Positions 1-13,900 of a DNA stretch of 64,000 nt are shown here, one piece after another. Each line of letters opens with the position of its first letter. The first letter of the stretch is position 1. A model generated the notes under the pieces. That model searched no databases and was not told where the DNA came from. It saw only the letters and a list, made by a program, of their open reading frames with translations. Position numbers and translations under genes: made by a program. Source of the stretch: Triops longicaudatus (Eukaryota; Arthropoda; Branchiopoda; Notostraca; Triopsidae); contig JAGQDJ010000202.1 of assembly GCA_022885665.1 (NCBI GenBank), positions 682,001 to 746,000 of the forward strand. The letters run 5' to 3'.

Positions 1-1962
1 CGTTGGAAGCGATAAACTCCCCACCCTGGAGAAAAAATATGTTAGGTCTATAAAAGTTGGTGTAAAGCTCAACCTAACGTGGCTAAAAACTTCTTGGGGG
101 CCGGGGAAAGAAAAAGAAAAAAAATATTTTAAGAGTTTTTTGCTTGGGAGGTCTTCATTAGCTGAGAATCCCTGAGGGTCGCAAGCCATAACCACCATCG
201 AACACGGAGCCGCATCTTTCCTATTGTTGGATCTTCGGATTATACCTGCAATAGATATGAAAGAAGATGACGCAAGAAAAGGGGACCTCAGAGGAGGCAC
301 ATTCTCTTCTTTTCCCCAAAGAGAGGCTAAGATACGTGTGCAGTTCTTTCAGCATCCGCAAAAAGAGTTTGAAGAGTATTTTTTGACTGCTTTTAGGGAA
401 AAGTGGGGGTCAGGGTACTTTGTAGTTCTCCAAAAAAAAAAAAAAAAAAAAAAAGAAACGCTTTAAAAAAGGGGATTTCTTGTTTTCAGGAAGAGGTTTC
501 AGCAACTAATTAGCGTAAAATAAGCCGTTTTGTAACCTTTTTGCCATCGCCCGAAGGCTTCAGAACCATTTAGGGACATTTGTACATTTTGGCGGTAAAA
601 AAAGGAAAGTTAAGAGCCAGCGAAAGAAGTTTTGCACCCGTCCTTTTTGGTGAACAGACAAAAAAGAAAATTGCGTTGCGAAACTGCTTCAAATGCTTCA
701 ACATAATAAGCAAACTTGAAAAGGTTTTGCGAAGTTCGTCAGAGCCCTATTTTTTTTAACAATCTAAGCGAGTAGATGTTAAAACCCGAAAGTTTTTATT
801 AAAAGATGTTAAGAGAATGCAAAAAAGTTTCTGAACATAGCGTATGCATAACTTTATTGATTAAAATTTTTTTATATTTTTTTAACAATATTATTAGCAA
901 AAGGATAAGAATAGGGGTATTTTGGGTTCATGTTTTGGTATTTTTCATTGTTTTCGCCCTTTTTACGACTAAAGTGATAAAAATCCATTGCGTGAACTCG
1001 CTGATTTTCTTGAATGGGTGCCTTGTGAATTGCGTGAAAATTGGGACCTGAATTTTTAAGAAGACTTCTTTGGAACTTAAGGTGTTTGTATAGAATCGGG
1101 AGCTTTTTCTACCCAAAGCTACACCTACCCTTTGAAAAGCTTCAAGTTGCAAAGAAATTTCTTGGGTTCTTGAATTTTAGAGTTTTAAAGCGTGAATAAG
1201 ACGCAAAAGGAAATGAAAAGAAAAAAGGAGCGGTGAAAAAGTGGGAAAAAGAGAGCTGAGAGTGGCTAAAAGAGGAAAAAGGAAAGGAAGGTATACAGAG
1301 GAAGCGAAAGTAAAAAGGCAGAAAAAGAGAGAGACCCTCCTGATCGTCATGCGGCAACATCAAAAGAGCAGCTCCATGCCATCTCATCAAGGGCCCACCG
1401 CTGACTTTGGCACGGAGTTTTGGGGGGTTAAGGGGGGTAAATTTTCCTTGCTTGCATGGTTGCTTTTCAGTGGTAGAATCGACGAGAAACGCTTCTCTTT
1501 TACAGCAACGTAAGGATTCAGTGAAAAATAAAAGATGTTTTCGTGTCGGTAAAATCGTAATGCTATCCCGGTCGGAGCGATGTTCTTTGACTGGTCGGAA
1601 AGAAAGGACAAAAATGTCACCCTTGCCTGGAATAGAATGACACATGGAAAGTTATACGCATATAATTACGCACCAATTTCTCGTTTCTGGGATACTAGGC
1701 ATATTAAGCTTTGAAAACCGAGGCTCTACAACATTTGTGATAATTACGGAGATCCACCAAGGCGTTAGAGGAGCACCAAGGCGCTCAGCTGTCATACATT
1801 ATATATCTGGTGTAGATTTTAAGTTGATTGTTGTAATGCAGTTTTTATTTTAATCTTTCTGAAAAAAAGAAAATGCTTGGATTAATGGGTTTGAACATTA
1901 GGAACGATAAAAATGTTTCCAAGTCACGAATTGAAACTGAATTATGTGCAACTTATCTGTAG
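1..1962. other. Probable patched intron / upstream sequence, no exon found
   Basis: The first recognised patched exon starts at 1963 behind an AG acceptor, and it encodes a mid-protein segment, so this stretch should be intron. I looked for the preceding Patched segment (the TPLDCFWEG-type motif and the first transmembrane helix) and did not see it. The sequence is AT-rich with short open frames of no recognisable content and a 23-base poly(A) run at 432-454. Confidence 0.6.
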
Positions 1963-4900
1963 GCTGGGATCACGAGCGCGTACCAAGAGAAACCTTGCCT
2001 TAATCCCAGCGATGCGGAATGTCCATTGACTGCGCCCAATCGAAATTCCAGCCAGGTAAAAATAATAATTATCAAATGTGGCATCCTTTAAGGTAATTAC
2101 TAAGCAAGACAGCACTACCTGTAACAGAGACCTTTCAGAAACAACAGACGCATTCTAAAATATGTACCTTGTCTACACGTGTATGCGATAGTAGCTAGTA
2201 AACTTGTAAGGAGGTGTTAATTTTAAAAAAGGTAATGATCGTGGTTCCGAGGTAAGAATAGTTTTTGACGCCATGATGTATTTTCGATAAATTAAAAGTT
2301 TTATTGCAGAGTGTTATAATTTCGTAAGCGTGGAATTTGAATGAAAAGCATGAAATACTTTTCAATTAAGACTAATGAACATGTATGTAATGAAGGTGCC
2401 CGATATTGGAGCGGAGTTAACCGGAGGCTGCTACGGTTTTGCCACCAAATATATGCATTGGCCGGAAGATCTGGTAGTGGGTGGTACCAAGAAAAACAAA
2501 ACGGGACACATAGTCAAGTAAGTGGAAAGGAAACAAGTTTCGTCTCTGTTACTCATTTCATTATCTGGTAATGAATAATTATAGCTGTTAGAAGAAGTGA
2601 TTACACAGCATCTCGCCCAAATTTTATTATTTACGTTTTAAAACAAAACTTGTAAACGCATGAACACGGTGTTACATAAGACAAAGTCCTGAAAGACGTA
2701 TGTACGAAATAGATATACAGTAGTAAAATGTAGTGTGCAACTAGTGCACAACAAACTTGAAATTTTACGCACTTTGTTCGTCGTGATTTGCAATGAAGCA
2801 TTCACTGTTCAAAGTTTTATTGAACACCTGTAAAACATAAACTATTAAGATTAGGTTTGAAGGAAAGATACAGAATTTTACTAGAATATTATTTTTGCGA
2901 AGTATTTTTTCATCTCGATAAGAAGTCCATTGACATTCATTCATTAGATTGAGCTGGTTCTTTAACTTGGGACTTTCAGGTCATTCGAGAAAACCTCACA
3001 GTATGCTCCACGTGTTAGTGCAAGATTGCGTGTACTCAACAAATCTTTTACTACATAATTTAAAGCTGTGCACGACATTTGGCAGACCTTGTAGAAACGT
3101 TATTTTTAAGATGCAAAAAGCTTCGAAATTCCTAGAACTCGCCCCCACATTAATTAACGCCTTTTACGGCCAAGCCAGTCATTCGAATTCATCACTGGAA
3201 TCTTAAGCACGAAAAAAAAATAAAGAAAAAATACCTATCGTATGCAAGACCTCTTCCCTAAAAACAAAATCTCCTCTCTCGTTTCATGAAAAACAATTAT
3301 CCCCAGATGTTAACCATCTATTTCTTCCACAAAAACGCCAAATAAGGTAAAGGACAATGTTTTCCCCAGCTATGGTGCCTTTTTCTTTACCACCTTTTGC
3401 TTCGTGTTTTATTTATTTTTTTCAGTGTGGGGGGTGAGGTTACGGAACAAAAAAAAAAAAAAACTTTGGAGTCAGAAGTCTTTTCGGAGCCTTGAACAGA
3501 AATACAATGTTTCCTACAAAAAAAAGAATTAAAAATAGGGGAAAAACTTAGAGCTTGGTAATTGTAGTAAGACGAAGTAGACGAGAGAAGAGAATGTCCA
3601 AAAACGGGCCTCCAACCAAAAACAGCAGCAGCAACCTAAGAGGTTTTCATTGCCAAAGAATAAAGGGCCACACACATGCACACTACACTGGGGGGGGGGG
3701 ACTAACAAAGATGTAGTAGAAGGAGCAGAAAAGCATATGAAGCCCTGTGCAAAGGAAGCCAAGAGAGGGGAGGCAGAGGGGGGGGGGGGTGAAAGAGAAG
3801 AAGAAAAGACCCACATGGAGTGTGCGACTTAATCAGAGATAATGACTTCATTCATGCACCACCATATGTGGATCTGTAGACCGCCAATGTTGAAGAAAGA
3901 GAGTAAGAAAGATAAAGAAGGATCTCTGGGGCATGAAAAACATCGTGACCATCTTCTCCTTTTTATTTGGAGCTTTTTCGTCTTCTTTTGCTGTATATTT
4001 TTCGCCTTCATTTGGTCAGAAGAAACTGTTATGGTTCTCGGTACGTATGTTTGCTGTGTGCGCTACCAAGCTGGCTATGAGGATTTTTCTTTTTTCGCTT
4101 TCCCATTCTGGCGTTGTCCAGGAAAGGAAACTAAGAAGAGAAAAAAAAAAAAACGAGGTCAAATACTATACGTGACACTGGTAACTTTAGCGATTGAAGC
4201 ACTTATTGCATCAATCTTGAATTTATTGATTTTAGTGCGCAGATTTTTTTTTTTATATTACGGTTGTAATGTAATTTTTCTACTTTATTTGATCTCCAGG
4301 GCTGAAGCTTTACAATCTGTGGTCCAGTTAATGGGCGAAAAGCAGCTGTACGATTATTTCTCAAATAATTACAAAGTGCACAGCGTGGAATGGACGCAGG
4401 AAAAAGCGGGACAGATTCTCCAGGCCTGGCAAAAGAAATTTACGGAGCAAGCGGTGCAGTTATCACGCAACGTCAACGAAACGAAATACCATCAAGTGCA
4501 CGCCTTGTCGTCGGACAGCTTGGCCAATATTCTAATAGAGTTTTCTGAAATGAGTGTGACACGCGTGGCTTTGGGTTACATCCTCATGGTAAATATAGAT
4601 TTCTGCCATTTGAGAGTCCTTTTACTGTAAAATCTTTAAGGTGCATGTTGAAATAACTCGTGCTTTTCTAAAAGGAATTGCTAACATGTCTCTTTTTTCT
4701 CTCCCTTTCTCCGATCGGACTTAAGAGGTGATCTGTATTTTCTGGTTTTCGCGAACTTTAGTTTGCCTGTAAATGTGTTCAAATCGTCAATTTCTAAATG
4801 TTATTTTGCACTTTTTTGTATTTTTGACTTTTCTTTTTAATTCTTGTATTCAGCGAAGTTTTGCGTATTTCCTTGTGTATTGTAAAGTATCTGCTACTTT

Positions 4901-7900
4901 ACTAACTTATTTTATTCTGTCAAGTTGGTGTACGCGGGGATTTCTCTGATGAGATGGACAGATCCAGTGCGATCGCAATCAGGTTTAGGCATCGCTGGCG
5001 TATTACTGGTGGCTATTACAGTAGCGGCTGGTTTGGGATTCTGCGCAGTCATCGGCATCACTTTCAATGCTTCCACAACGCAGGTATTATACAAAAAGAA
5101 GGAACATAAAAAGAAAGAAGATTAAGCGCAGCCAGTGAATCAACAGGTTGCGCGCCAGAGAATTCCAAGTTCAATATTCATCAACGGAATAGCTGTTTTT
5201 AATTATGTGTAGATTTTTTTTTTCTATTTTTTCTTTGAAAGCCGATTAGCATTCGAGTTTTAAGGATGAAGACCGTAGTAGAACATTAAGGATTTTTACG
5301 TAAAAATATTACTATTTTACGTAGGTTTTTAGTCAGAGATTGATGTTGTGCGATTGCAGTTGATGATATATTCAATAACACTTGTGTGTTAAACGCGTTT
5401 AACAGAATAAAATTACTGATTCACTGTGCTTATCAGATTGTGCCCTTCCTGGCCTTGGGACTTGGTGTCGATAACATGTTCCTGCTCATGCACACGTATT
5501 CGGAAACCTGCAAAGCAGAAATTGCGTGTCAGGTAAGATTATTTTTTTTTCGTCTAAGAGTTAATCGACTAATGTAAAAACACGTATGACAGTTAGTGGG
5601 AAAAAATAAAATTGCTCATTATCCTCCAACTGAAATCATCCGTGTTCACAATCGTCTACTTCTCCCTGACTTTTATTCTCCATCATTCTTCCCTCTTTTT
5701 CTCCTACTGTCGTCTTGCCCTTGTAGAAAGTTAATAAAGTTCGCTGATACCTGTTGCAAATTATTCATGGGAAAAATGGCGAGGGAAACTAGGACTTGAG
5801 GGTTGGCAAATTATAGATGTATTTGTTCAGTCTCACCCCCCTGTCAAGCCAACGGAACAGGAACGGGCCAGTCCACCCCCCTATTTACTCCCTACAAAAA
5901 CTCGACAGGGGGTTTTCAACCTCCGTTCTATGAGCATTTGTGTTTCACAGTGGAAAATTTCAATCGCCCATCGCTCGACACGTCTCAATTTTTCATTTCT
6001 TACATTTACTGCCTTTTCTCAATTTCAACCATTATTAATTTCTACTTGGAAATCCCTGCTGGTTGACCATTATAATTTTGACAAGTTAAATCGAAATGTC
6101 TGAATTTTAAAAGTACAATACAACCCTATACTCTCGCGCGGGTGATTTCAGTCGCTTTCAACTCAACACTGTCAGACTGCGGTGAAGCAACAGGTAAAGT
6201 TCGGGAGGGAAAATAATTAAAACTAAAACGGAACTGGCGGGTTACGCTTAGTCTGAAAAAATTGTATTTTGACATGAGCAAGACGTGGACTCCAAGCGTT
6301 GCAATCTCATTTACAGCTAAACATCTCAATCTCCCTGTCTTTTGATCATTTTTTCAGTTAAAACCCCTCACCCCTGATAAGTTTCTCCCTCTTTTGTGTC
6401 CTTCGCTTCCCAGCTGCCCCGTTTCTTTTTCACGTCACCAAGGGGAGGGAGAAGAAAAGCTTTCGGGAGCCAACAAAACCTGTCTCCGCTTCCTTAGGGA
6501 ATTGTTAAGATTTTTTCTCTCCCTCTCTTTTCTTCCCCTGTTCTTACCTTCACCTTTTCAGCAGTGGTCAACCCTGGTCGCGGTTTCCTTTTTAGGGTCG
6601 GCAATAGACCACCCTGTAGGGAATTTTTTTTTCAATACTGCCGTAACCCCGGCGTCACCTTCGTCTTTCGCCTATCGAACTCTCCCCCGATCGGCTCACC
6701 ACCCCCTAAAGCGCTGGTGGTAAGTAACCCCCTGCAAACTTCCCATACTTCCTTTTCCTATAAACAAGATCCCCCCAGAGAACAATTTATTTAAAAAAGG
6801 GACAACCGGCGAGAGTTTTGGGGTGGAGACATGAGAAAACCGGAAACCTCGTGATTTTTTACCTTGTGGCACAAAGCAGGCAAGCATTTCTGGTGTGTGT
6901 AGGCCTTTACTGCTCAATCTTATGTGTCAAATGCTTTTTAAGAAAAAAGGAATTATGGTTCCTGTACTGTACAACCGGTACGTAACAGCTGTTGGACCGG
7001 TGCTTTTTTTTCACTTGGCTTTTTCTTAGCCCTTGTTCACCCCTGGGAGAAATTGTTTCCACTTGTATAAGGGTAAAAAGCAAGACGTTGTTGGGGACTT
7101 CGCAAGAACAAGACCACATTAGGGTGTAGAAGGATAAGTGCTTATTTCCCTTCAAAGACATGCACTTAAGGTAGTTCTAATGTTTCATTGCGTCCACTGT
7201 TTGAGAAGCTGCGTGTGCGTAACTCTGATAGGAGAATTCTGCATGCTGTTTTTTTAGTGTCTGGGGTTTTAAGGGGAGAAGTGAAAGAAACTCATTCTAT
7301 TTTGTATTGTAGTTAACAAAATTGTTCCCTTTCATCCCTGAACATAACAGTTACGGTAGTTTGCAACGTAGTTGAATTGTATGAATGATATTCTACTTTA
7401 AGATGCCCAGTAATTAGCAAAGGGTATTTGGAATTTACGAAATTACACGGGTTTTAAGAACGGTTTAATTTATTTCTGCTTGGTTCAATCTGAAATCAAA
7501 TGTAAAGCGCTTTCTAGGTTATGTACTTGTATGAAATATTCTTGTTGGAGTATTTGGTGTAACTCTAATTGTTAATATATATTAGCATGGACTATTCTCG
7601 CGTTGTGCGTCAGGCACGGCGCGTTCCCCAGATGGAATCCTATAAATTCTTGCGGAAAAAGCCTTTAACTTTAGAATAAGTATAAAAGCTGAGGTGTGTG
7701 TTATGGCCGAGTATTTACAACGTGAAAGGTGCGTGTTTGTAACCTCTCGCCGTTTGGCTTCGATAAGTTGTCTTGGTTTCGTTTTATTGTAGCAGTGTCG
7801 CCATGCTCATAAAACGCGTCTCCAAAGGTGTGCCTTATCGTCTTGTGGGTGACTGGACTCCCTTCCTTTGCCTTGCCTTTTCTTACCATTTATCTTCTGG

Positions 7901-10900
7901 CATCACTTTGTGGATCGTCGGTCGCGCAGCCATAACAATTTAGGTCTCTCTCTTACCTTTTTCACCCTCTCTATCTTCCCTTTCTCCCCCAAAAGAGCCA
8001 TAAATTGGAGCCGGATGTTGTTGTGTGGCCCCCCAAAAACCTTTAAGACTTTTTTTTTATTTTGTTTAACGAGTTAGATAAGAGTATATTTTGCGTTGCA
8101 AATTTTCTATGGGAATTCTTGTGTAGTGTATAACCATAAAAGAGAAAAATATAACTCATGGTATCGTTTACGAAGGTGTAGTCAATTTTTTAAGGGAACA
8201 TTTTTTATTTCTTCGTTTTCTTGTCTGTATAGGACCGTACTGGCGAAACGTTGAAAAGGACAGGCGTGAGTGTCCTTCTAACGTCCATTAGCAATTTCGG
8301 CGCCTTTTTTGCCGCAGCTATTATTCCTATCCCAGCTCTGAGAGCTTTTTCACTCCAAGTAAGTACTCCGAAATTGGAAACTTTCATGAATGAATGCATG
8401 AGTGTGCAAACCGATGAAAGAGATGAATGAAGAATGGAAGTGTTCCGATGGAGATTTCCAAGAATGCAATCTTAACGGCAAACTGAAGTGCCTTGACAAC
8501 TTTTCTGACTATGTAAATTTAATAGTTTTTTCACCCTAGACATAACATGGGCCTGTCAAATCCCATGCTTTAATGCTTTTAATTATTTACAAAGAACAGA
8601 AAAGTTGCTGGGGTAATATGTATTGCTCGTGTACCAGTCTAAAGTCTTAAATATATGAAGACTAATAATCTTCTTACTTCTCATTTGTTCAAGGCTGGGA
8701 TCCTAGTCCTTTTCAACGCGGCTTCATTATTTCTCATTTACCCGGCCGTCATTAGCTTAGACGTCCGACGTCGTGAAGCTAAGCGTGTGGATGTTTTGTG
8801 CTGCTTGGCCGGGTCGGATGTCCAGTGCGGCGCGTCCACATCATCCCATTCCAGCACTAACCCTAAATGTGCAGCTTCAGCTCATCTGCCTCGCTCCCAT
8901 CCACATGTTCCACCCCCTTACTCCCACCATTCGTCTGTCTCGTCAAAGAAACAAGCCATCATACGCACTTTACCGGATAAACCTCAACCCGTCACCGAAA
9001 TTGCCACACAGGTAACGCTATTGACATTCCTCAACGTTTTCAAGAGGGCCGTTTCTGGAAGTAATCTTGTAAATTTTCCTGTTTAAATAGGACTGGGGCG
9101 TGGTAAATAAAGCCCATTCGTTGGAAGCTGGCGTGGCCAATCCAGCCATCTCAATGGAATCTATTGCGACAGCTGCGTCTACGAAAGATTTGGTTGGACG
9201 CAGTCAATGCTACATGGAGGAAGATGAGCCATATTTCTGCTTCCCGTCGAATTCGATCAGTTCGTGGCGCAATTGGTCCCTTACTTGGTTTGCACGCGAG
9301 CATTATGCGTACTTTTTAGCCAAAACTCCCATCAAGGTAAACAAATCTAACGAAAATATTGCTAATCTATCTACAGTAGTAGTTTCTGTATTTTTAATAA
9401 TTAATAAATAAAATAGTTTATTTCGATTATCGTTAACTAAGGTAAGTTACTATAAACTACGGCCATCTAACCTTTTTATGGTAACGGCAACGATGGCTCA
9501 TGCCCGATTTCAGAAAAAAAAAAATGGGTTAAATATATGAGGGAATAAGTGTTGATTAAAAAATGTATTGGTTGCTTTCAGGTTTGTACAATGGTGCTTT
9601 ACATCGCGTTGTTGGGCGGTAGTGTCTGGGGCGTTACCAAAGTACGGGACGGTTTGGACTTGACGGATATTGTGCCCCATCAAACGACGGAATACGGTTT
9701 CCTGTCAGCGCAGATGAAGTACTTTGGCTTTTACAACATGTACGCTGTCACTCAGGGCAATTTTGAGTACCCGACCAACCAACGCCTTCTTTACCAGTAC
9801 CACGACGCCTTTATGCGCGTATCCAAGATTATCAAAAACGACGACGGTGGCTTGCCACCCTTTTGGCTTTCCCTGTTTCGTGATTGGCTGGCGGGCTTAC
9901 AACGATCCTTTGACCGTGACTGGGCTTTGAACAGCATAAACCAAGAACGATGGTTCCCCAATGCTTCGGATGAAGGCATCCTTGCGTACAAGTTGCTGGT
10001 ACAAACCGGCCACGTGGACAACCCCATTGACAAGAGCTTGGTGACGCAAGTGCGGTTGGTAGACGCCGACGGAATCATTAACCCCAAAGCTTTCTACAAC
10101 TACCTCAGCGCTTGGGCGTCGAATGACGCTTTAGCTTACAGCGCTTCCCAAGCCAGTTTGCGGCCCGAGCCGCGGCCCTGGGTCCACGTGGCTGGTGACG
10201 TGGAGCTCAAAATCCCCAAGTCTCCGCCCTTAATTTACGCTCAAATGCCGTTTTACCTCAATAACCTCGCTTCTACGGAAGATATCACCGAAACCATCGA
10301 GCAAGTGCGTGCCATCTGCAAAGTCTTCGAGGACAAAGGACTGCCCAATTTTCCTACGGGAATCCCTTTCACGTTTTGGGAGCAGTACTTGCGGTTGAGG
10401 TTTTATTTGCTGTTGGCTCTGGTCTGTGTGTTACTGGCCACTTTCTTGGTGCTCTGTATTATGCTCATGAGCCTATGGGCGGCGAGTTTAATAGCACTCG
10501 TACTGGCCGGCATTGTTATGGAACTCTTTGGAGCTATGGGATGGTTGGGAATCAAACTAAGTGCGGTACCGGCTGTCATTCTCATCGTGGCCGTAGGAGT
10601 AGGCGTGGATTTCACAGTTCACATCTTGGTGGTAAGTTTTACCTATCGGATTATCAACAATTTACTCATTAAATATGCACACAACTTCGTTCAGAATAAA
10701 ATTGCTGGAACACTGCAAAGGAAGCTGTCCTTGTTGATTTGCGTTGCACTTTATTTTTTTTTTCGTACTAAATTTTCTGTTAATTTCAAGTATCAAGATA
10801 GTTTTACAATATTAATTACTCATTGAGACAAATTTTTGGCACTTTCTTCTAGAAGAAAAACGTGTCATGAAATTTAATAAATTTATTTAAACAAGCGACT

Positions 10901-13900
10901 ACTTGGAATAAGATATTTATGGATAAAAAAAAATCTTCTCAAATGGGTCTGAGTTACGATTTAAGGCCATTTCTTATCGAAGCTAGCCTTAAGAGGCGAA
11001 GAGGAAAAATCTGAGTATAAAACCCATGAATGAGAATGTTAATGTGGCGCGTCTGTAAGAAAGAGCGAGAGAGAGACGAGGTCACAGACTCAATTTGCGA
11101 ACTAATAACATTTTCTCTGGTCTTCTTTTGTATGTATAGGGCTTCGTAACGAGCATTGGCAGTCGCAATCGACGCATGCAAATGGCTTTAGAACACATGT
11201 TTGCTCCTGTGATGCACGGCGCTTTGTCTACTTTGTTGGGCATCGTCATGCTTGCGTTTTCGGATTTCGACTTTATCGTCAAGTAAGTCTGCGAACTCCT
11301 TTTGTATATTTACTGAATGATACTAAGTAATAGTAAGGAACCGCACTATTGTTAGCAAACAGCGTAGAAATGATACACGAAAGCTGACTTCTGTGTAGCG
11401 TGTATAGTCGTTCCTGGCAGAATAGATAAAACACGATGAAACCAGGACGGTAATAGTAAAAATTTAATGCCCTAGAGAAAGATCCGAAAGAAAAGTTTAC
11501 GAGGTAGAAGAGAACCGAAGTAATGAAGGAAGTGGGAAAGAGAAAAGGAGAGAAGAGAAGGTCTTTAAGTCCGAAATGTTTTTAGGTAAACGAGGCACGT
11601 AGAACACATTCAAAAAACTGTTACCTAACTTCATCAAAGCCCTCCTTCGAACCAAAAAACAATACTTTTTTGGGAAGGTCCAAACGACAGAAAAATAAAA
11701 GTTAGCCGTTTGTTACACGAATTCTGGCTGGTCAGGCCACCCTGATCGACATTTTATATATGCAACTAAGACTAATATTACTATCCTTTTTCGGCTTCAA
11801 AATTTTACACAAAAGGAGGTTGAACGAGGGATAGTGAGTGCCTTTTGGAGCCTTGAACATCCTGCAAAATTTCGCGGTTTAATTGCAGAGTACGTTTCCT
11901 CATTTCAACCCGTAATTGGAAACAAATAAGAAACTGAGTTTTAAAATTTTTGAATTCCGGACGACGTGAAGAATCAAGGATACCATTCTACCGAGTCTTA
12001 AATACTTTACACCAAAGTCACAGAGATATCAGAACAAAAATGGTTTTGGTCTACGAGATATCATGAGGAACCTGACTCGAACGTATTTTGTTTTCCATTC
12101 TCAAATAGTTACGGTTCACTTTAGTAAGTCCCCCCTTTAGAAGATTTTGGAGTGCTGTGAATGGGACTTATAACATAAAATTTTAACGCAGGAGCCAATG
12201 TGTGCCCTAATTTGGGCATCTTGAGTCATAATAAGCTTCGCTCTTTTTTGTTGGAATTTTTAGTTCGTACGGTCGCTGGGTTTTGATTTGGCATTCCAAG
12301 CGACTTCATTCAGCAAAAGCTTTTCCTTGGCTGATTTGCATACAGCAAACCACCAGCAAAGAAAATGCCTTTCCTGGACGATTTTTTGTCTTCCCCCGGC
12401 TTTCAACATGGCTATCAAACTCTTGCACAGGGATCGAGTAAAGAGGACTGACCTTTGGGTCCATATTTTTTAAACTAGCCAGCCAACGTGAGGCACAGGA
12501 AGCGTAACTAATGAGCCCAAACGTTGAGCTCTCCTGAGGTTTCTCCTTTTTTTCTTCCGTGTTTTAGTATATCTTTCTGGTGAGTCAGAAGCGCGAGGGG
12601 GAAAATGCTTCTGTTGGCCTTCGTTTCCTTTTGACCAATATTTCTTAGAACGAGCTCGTTAAAATGGACGGAAGTTTCGAATTCCTGATCATTTTGAGAG
12701 ACTAAAAGCTGTAAGGTTTCGTTTTGTTTAACACTAAACTGTCTTAAACGAAATGAGCCAATACTTCCTTCGCTAACCCTGAAAGTGATATCACACCATC
12801 GAGGGGAATAAATCTAAACTGTCGTTTAACGACTTCCGGTGTCACTTTTCGACCTCCTACGGCGACCAGGAAAAATAAAGAAAGCTACTACAAGATATAA
12901 GACCAAAAGGTTGAAATAAACGATAATTTAGAGTCCTTTGGCACAAGTTAGTGTGGAAAATATTACAATTAATATAACTTTATTTGTAACGTCATTTACT
13001 GCTTTATTTTTTTTTCTAATTCTACATAAGCAAGGCTATGATATTTTTGCAATAATAACTAATTATTTTTATTTTTGCAGGTATTTCTTCTACGTTTTCT
13101 TCGCGTTGGTGGTTTTGGGTTTGGTAAACGGCCTTGTGTTCTTGCCAGTCATTCTGTCACTGATTGGCCCGCCACCAGAGGTAATGTAAAATAAAATGTT
13201 AAAAATGTTCCAGCTAAAGGATTTTCTTAACGCAGATTATTCCACATGATTATGATGACCGCATTTCTACACCCACTCCGGAGCCTTCCCCTCAGTTGGA
13301 GCGTATTTCGAGATGCAACCGGGTGGAGCCGATTATAACTCGTGTAGGCTCAAGTCGGAGTGGAAGTGGCAGTAATGGTGGAAATGGTGGAAGTGGGCGG
13401 GACCGGGATCGAGATCGGGATCACCGGCAAAGTCGCAACGACCGTCATGAAAATCGCGGTGGATCAGGCTCTAGCTCAAGCTTGGGCTATATGCCTCGCA
13501 GATTACGAGGCTCCGAGCTGTCGCTTACGACCATCACGGAAGAGTCGCCGTCGTGGACTTCAAGTCACGAAATCGTAGTCCAGCCTGAAGTGGTTGTAGA
13601 AACAACGACGTACAACGGAGATTCTTCATCTAAATCGACTCGCTACGCGTCAGATCACGTAATATTCCTTTCGTTTGATTTTTATTATGTATTAAGTTAT
13701 TTTAAAATTTATGTATTTATTCGTCATTTTTCGTGGAACGTATTATTTTGATACTATTACATTTCCAAAGTCTTACAAAAATTTTTTACTAATACCTTTT
13801 TGCTTTATTTTAACAGAGCTCCGGTAGCGATTCTCCACCTTCCAGTCCGTCACCGCCATTACGCGTTTCAAGTCACAGTCACGGTCCACACGTGACGACG

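Noticed and set aside
224..466. Open frame of 80 codons before patched
   Set aside because: Ends in a poly-Lys run from a poly(A) tract, has no recognisable content and lies in presumed patched intron.
1142..1645. - strand frame of 167 codons
   Set aside because: Low-complexity Ser/Phe-rich translation of purine-rich intron; no supporting homology.
3842..4630. Single open frame of 262 codons
   Set aside because: Only the part from 4300 to 4588 is a patched exon; the front is intron that happens to stay open and the end runs past the donor.
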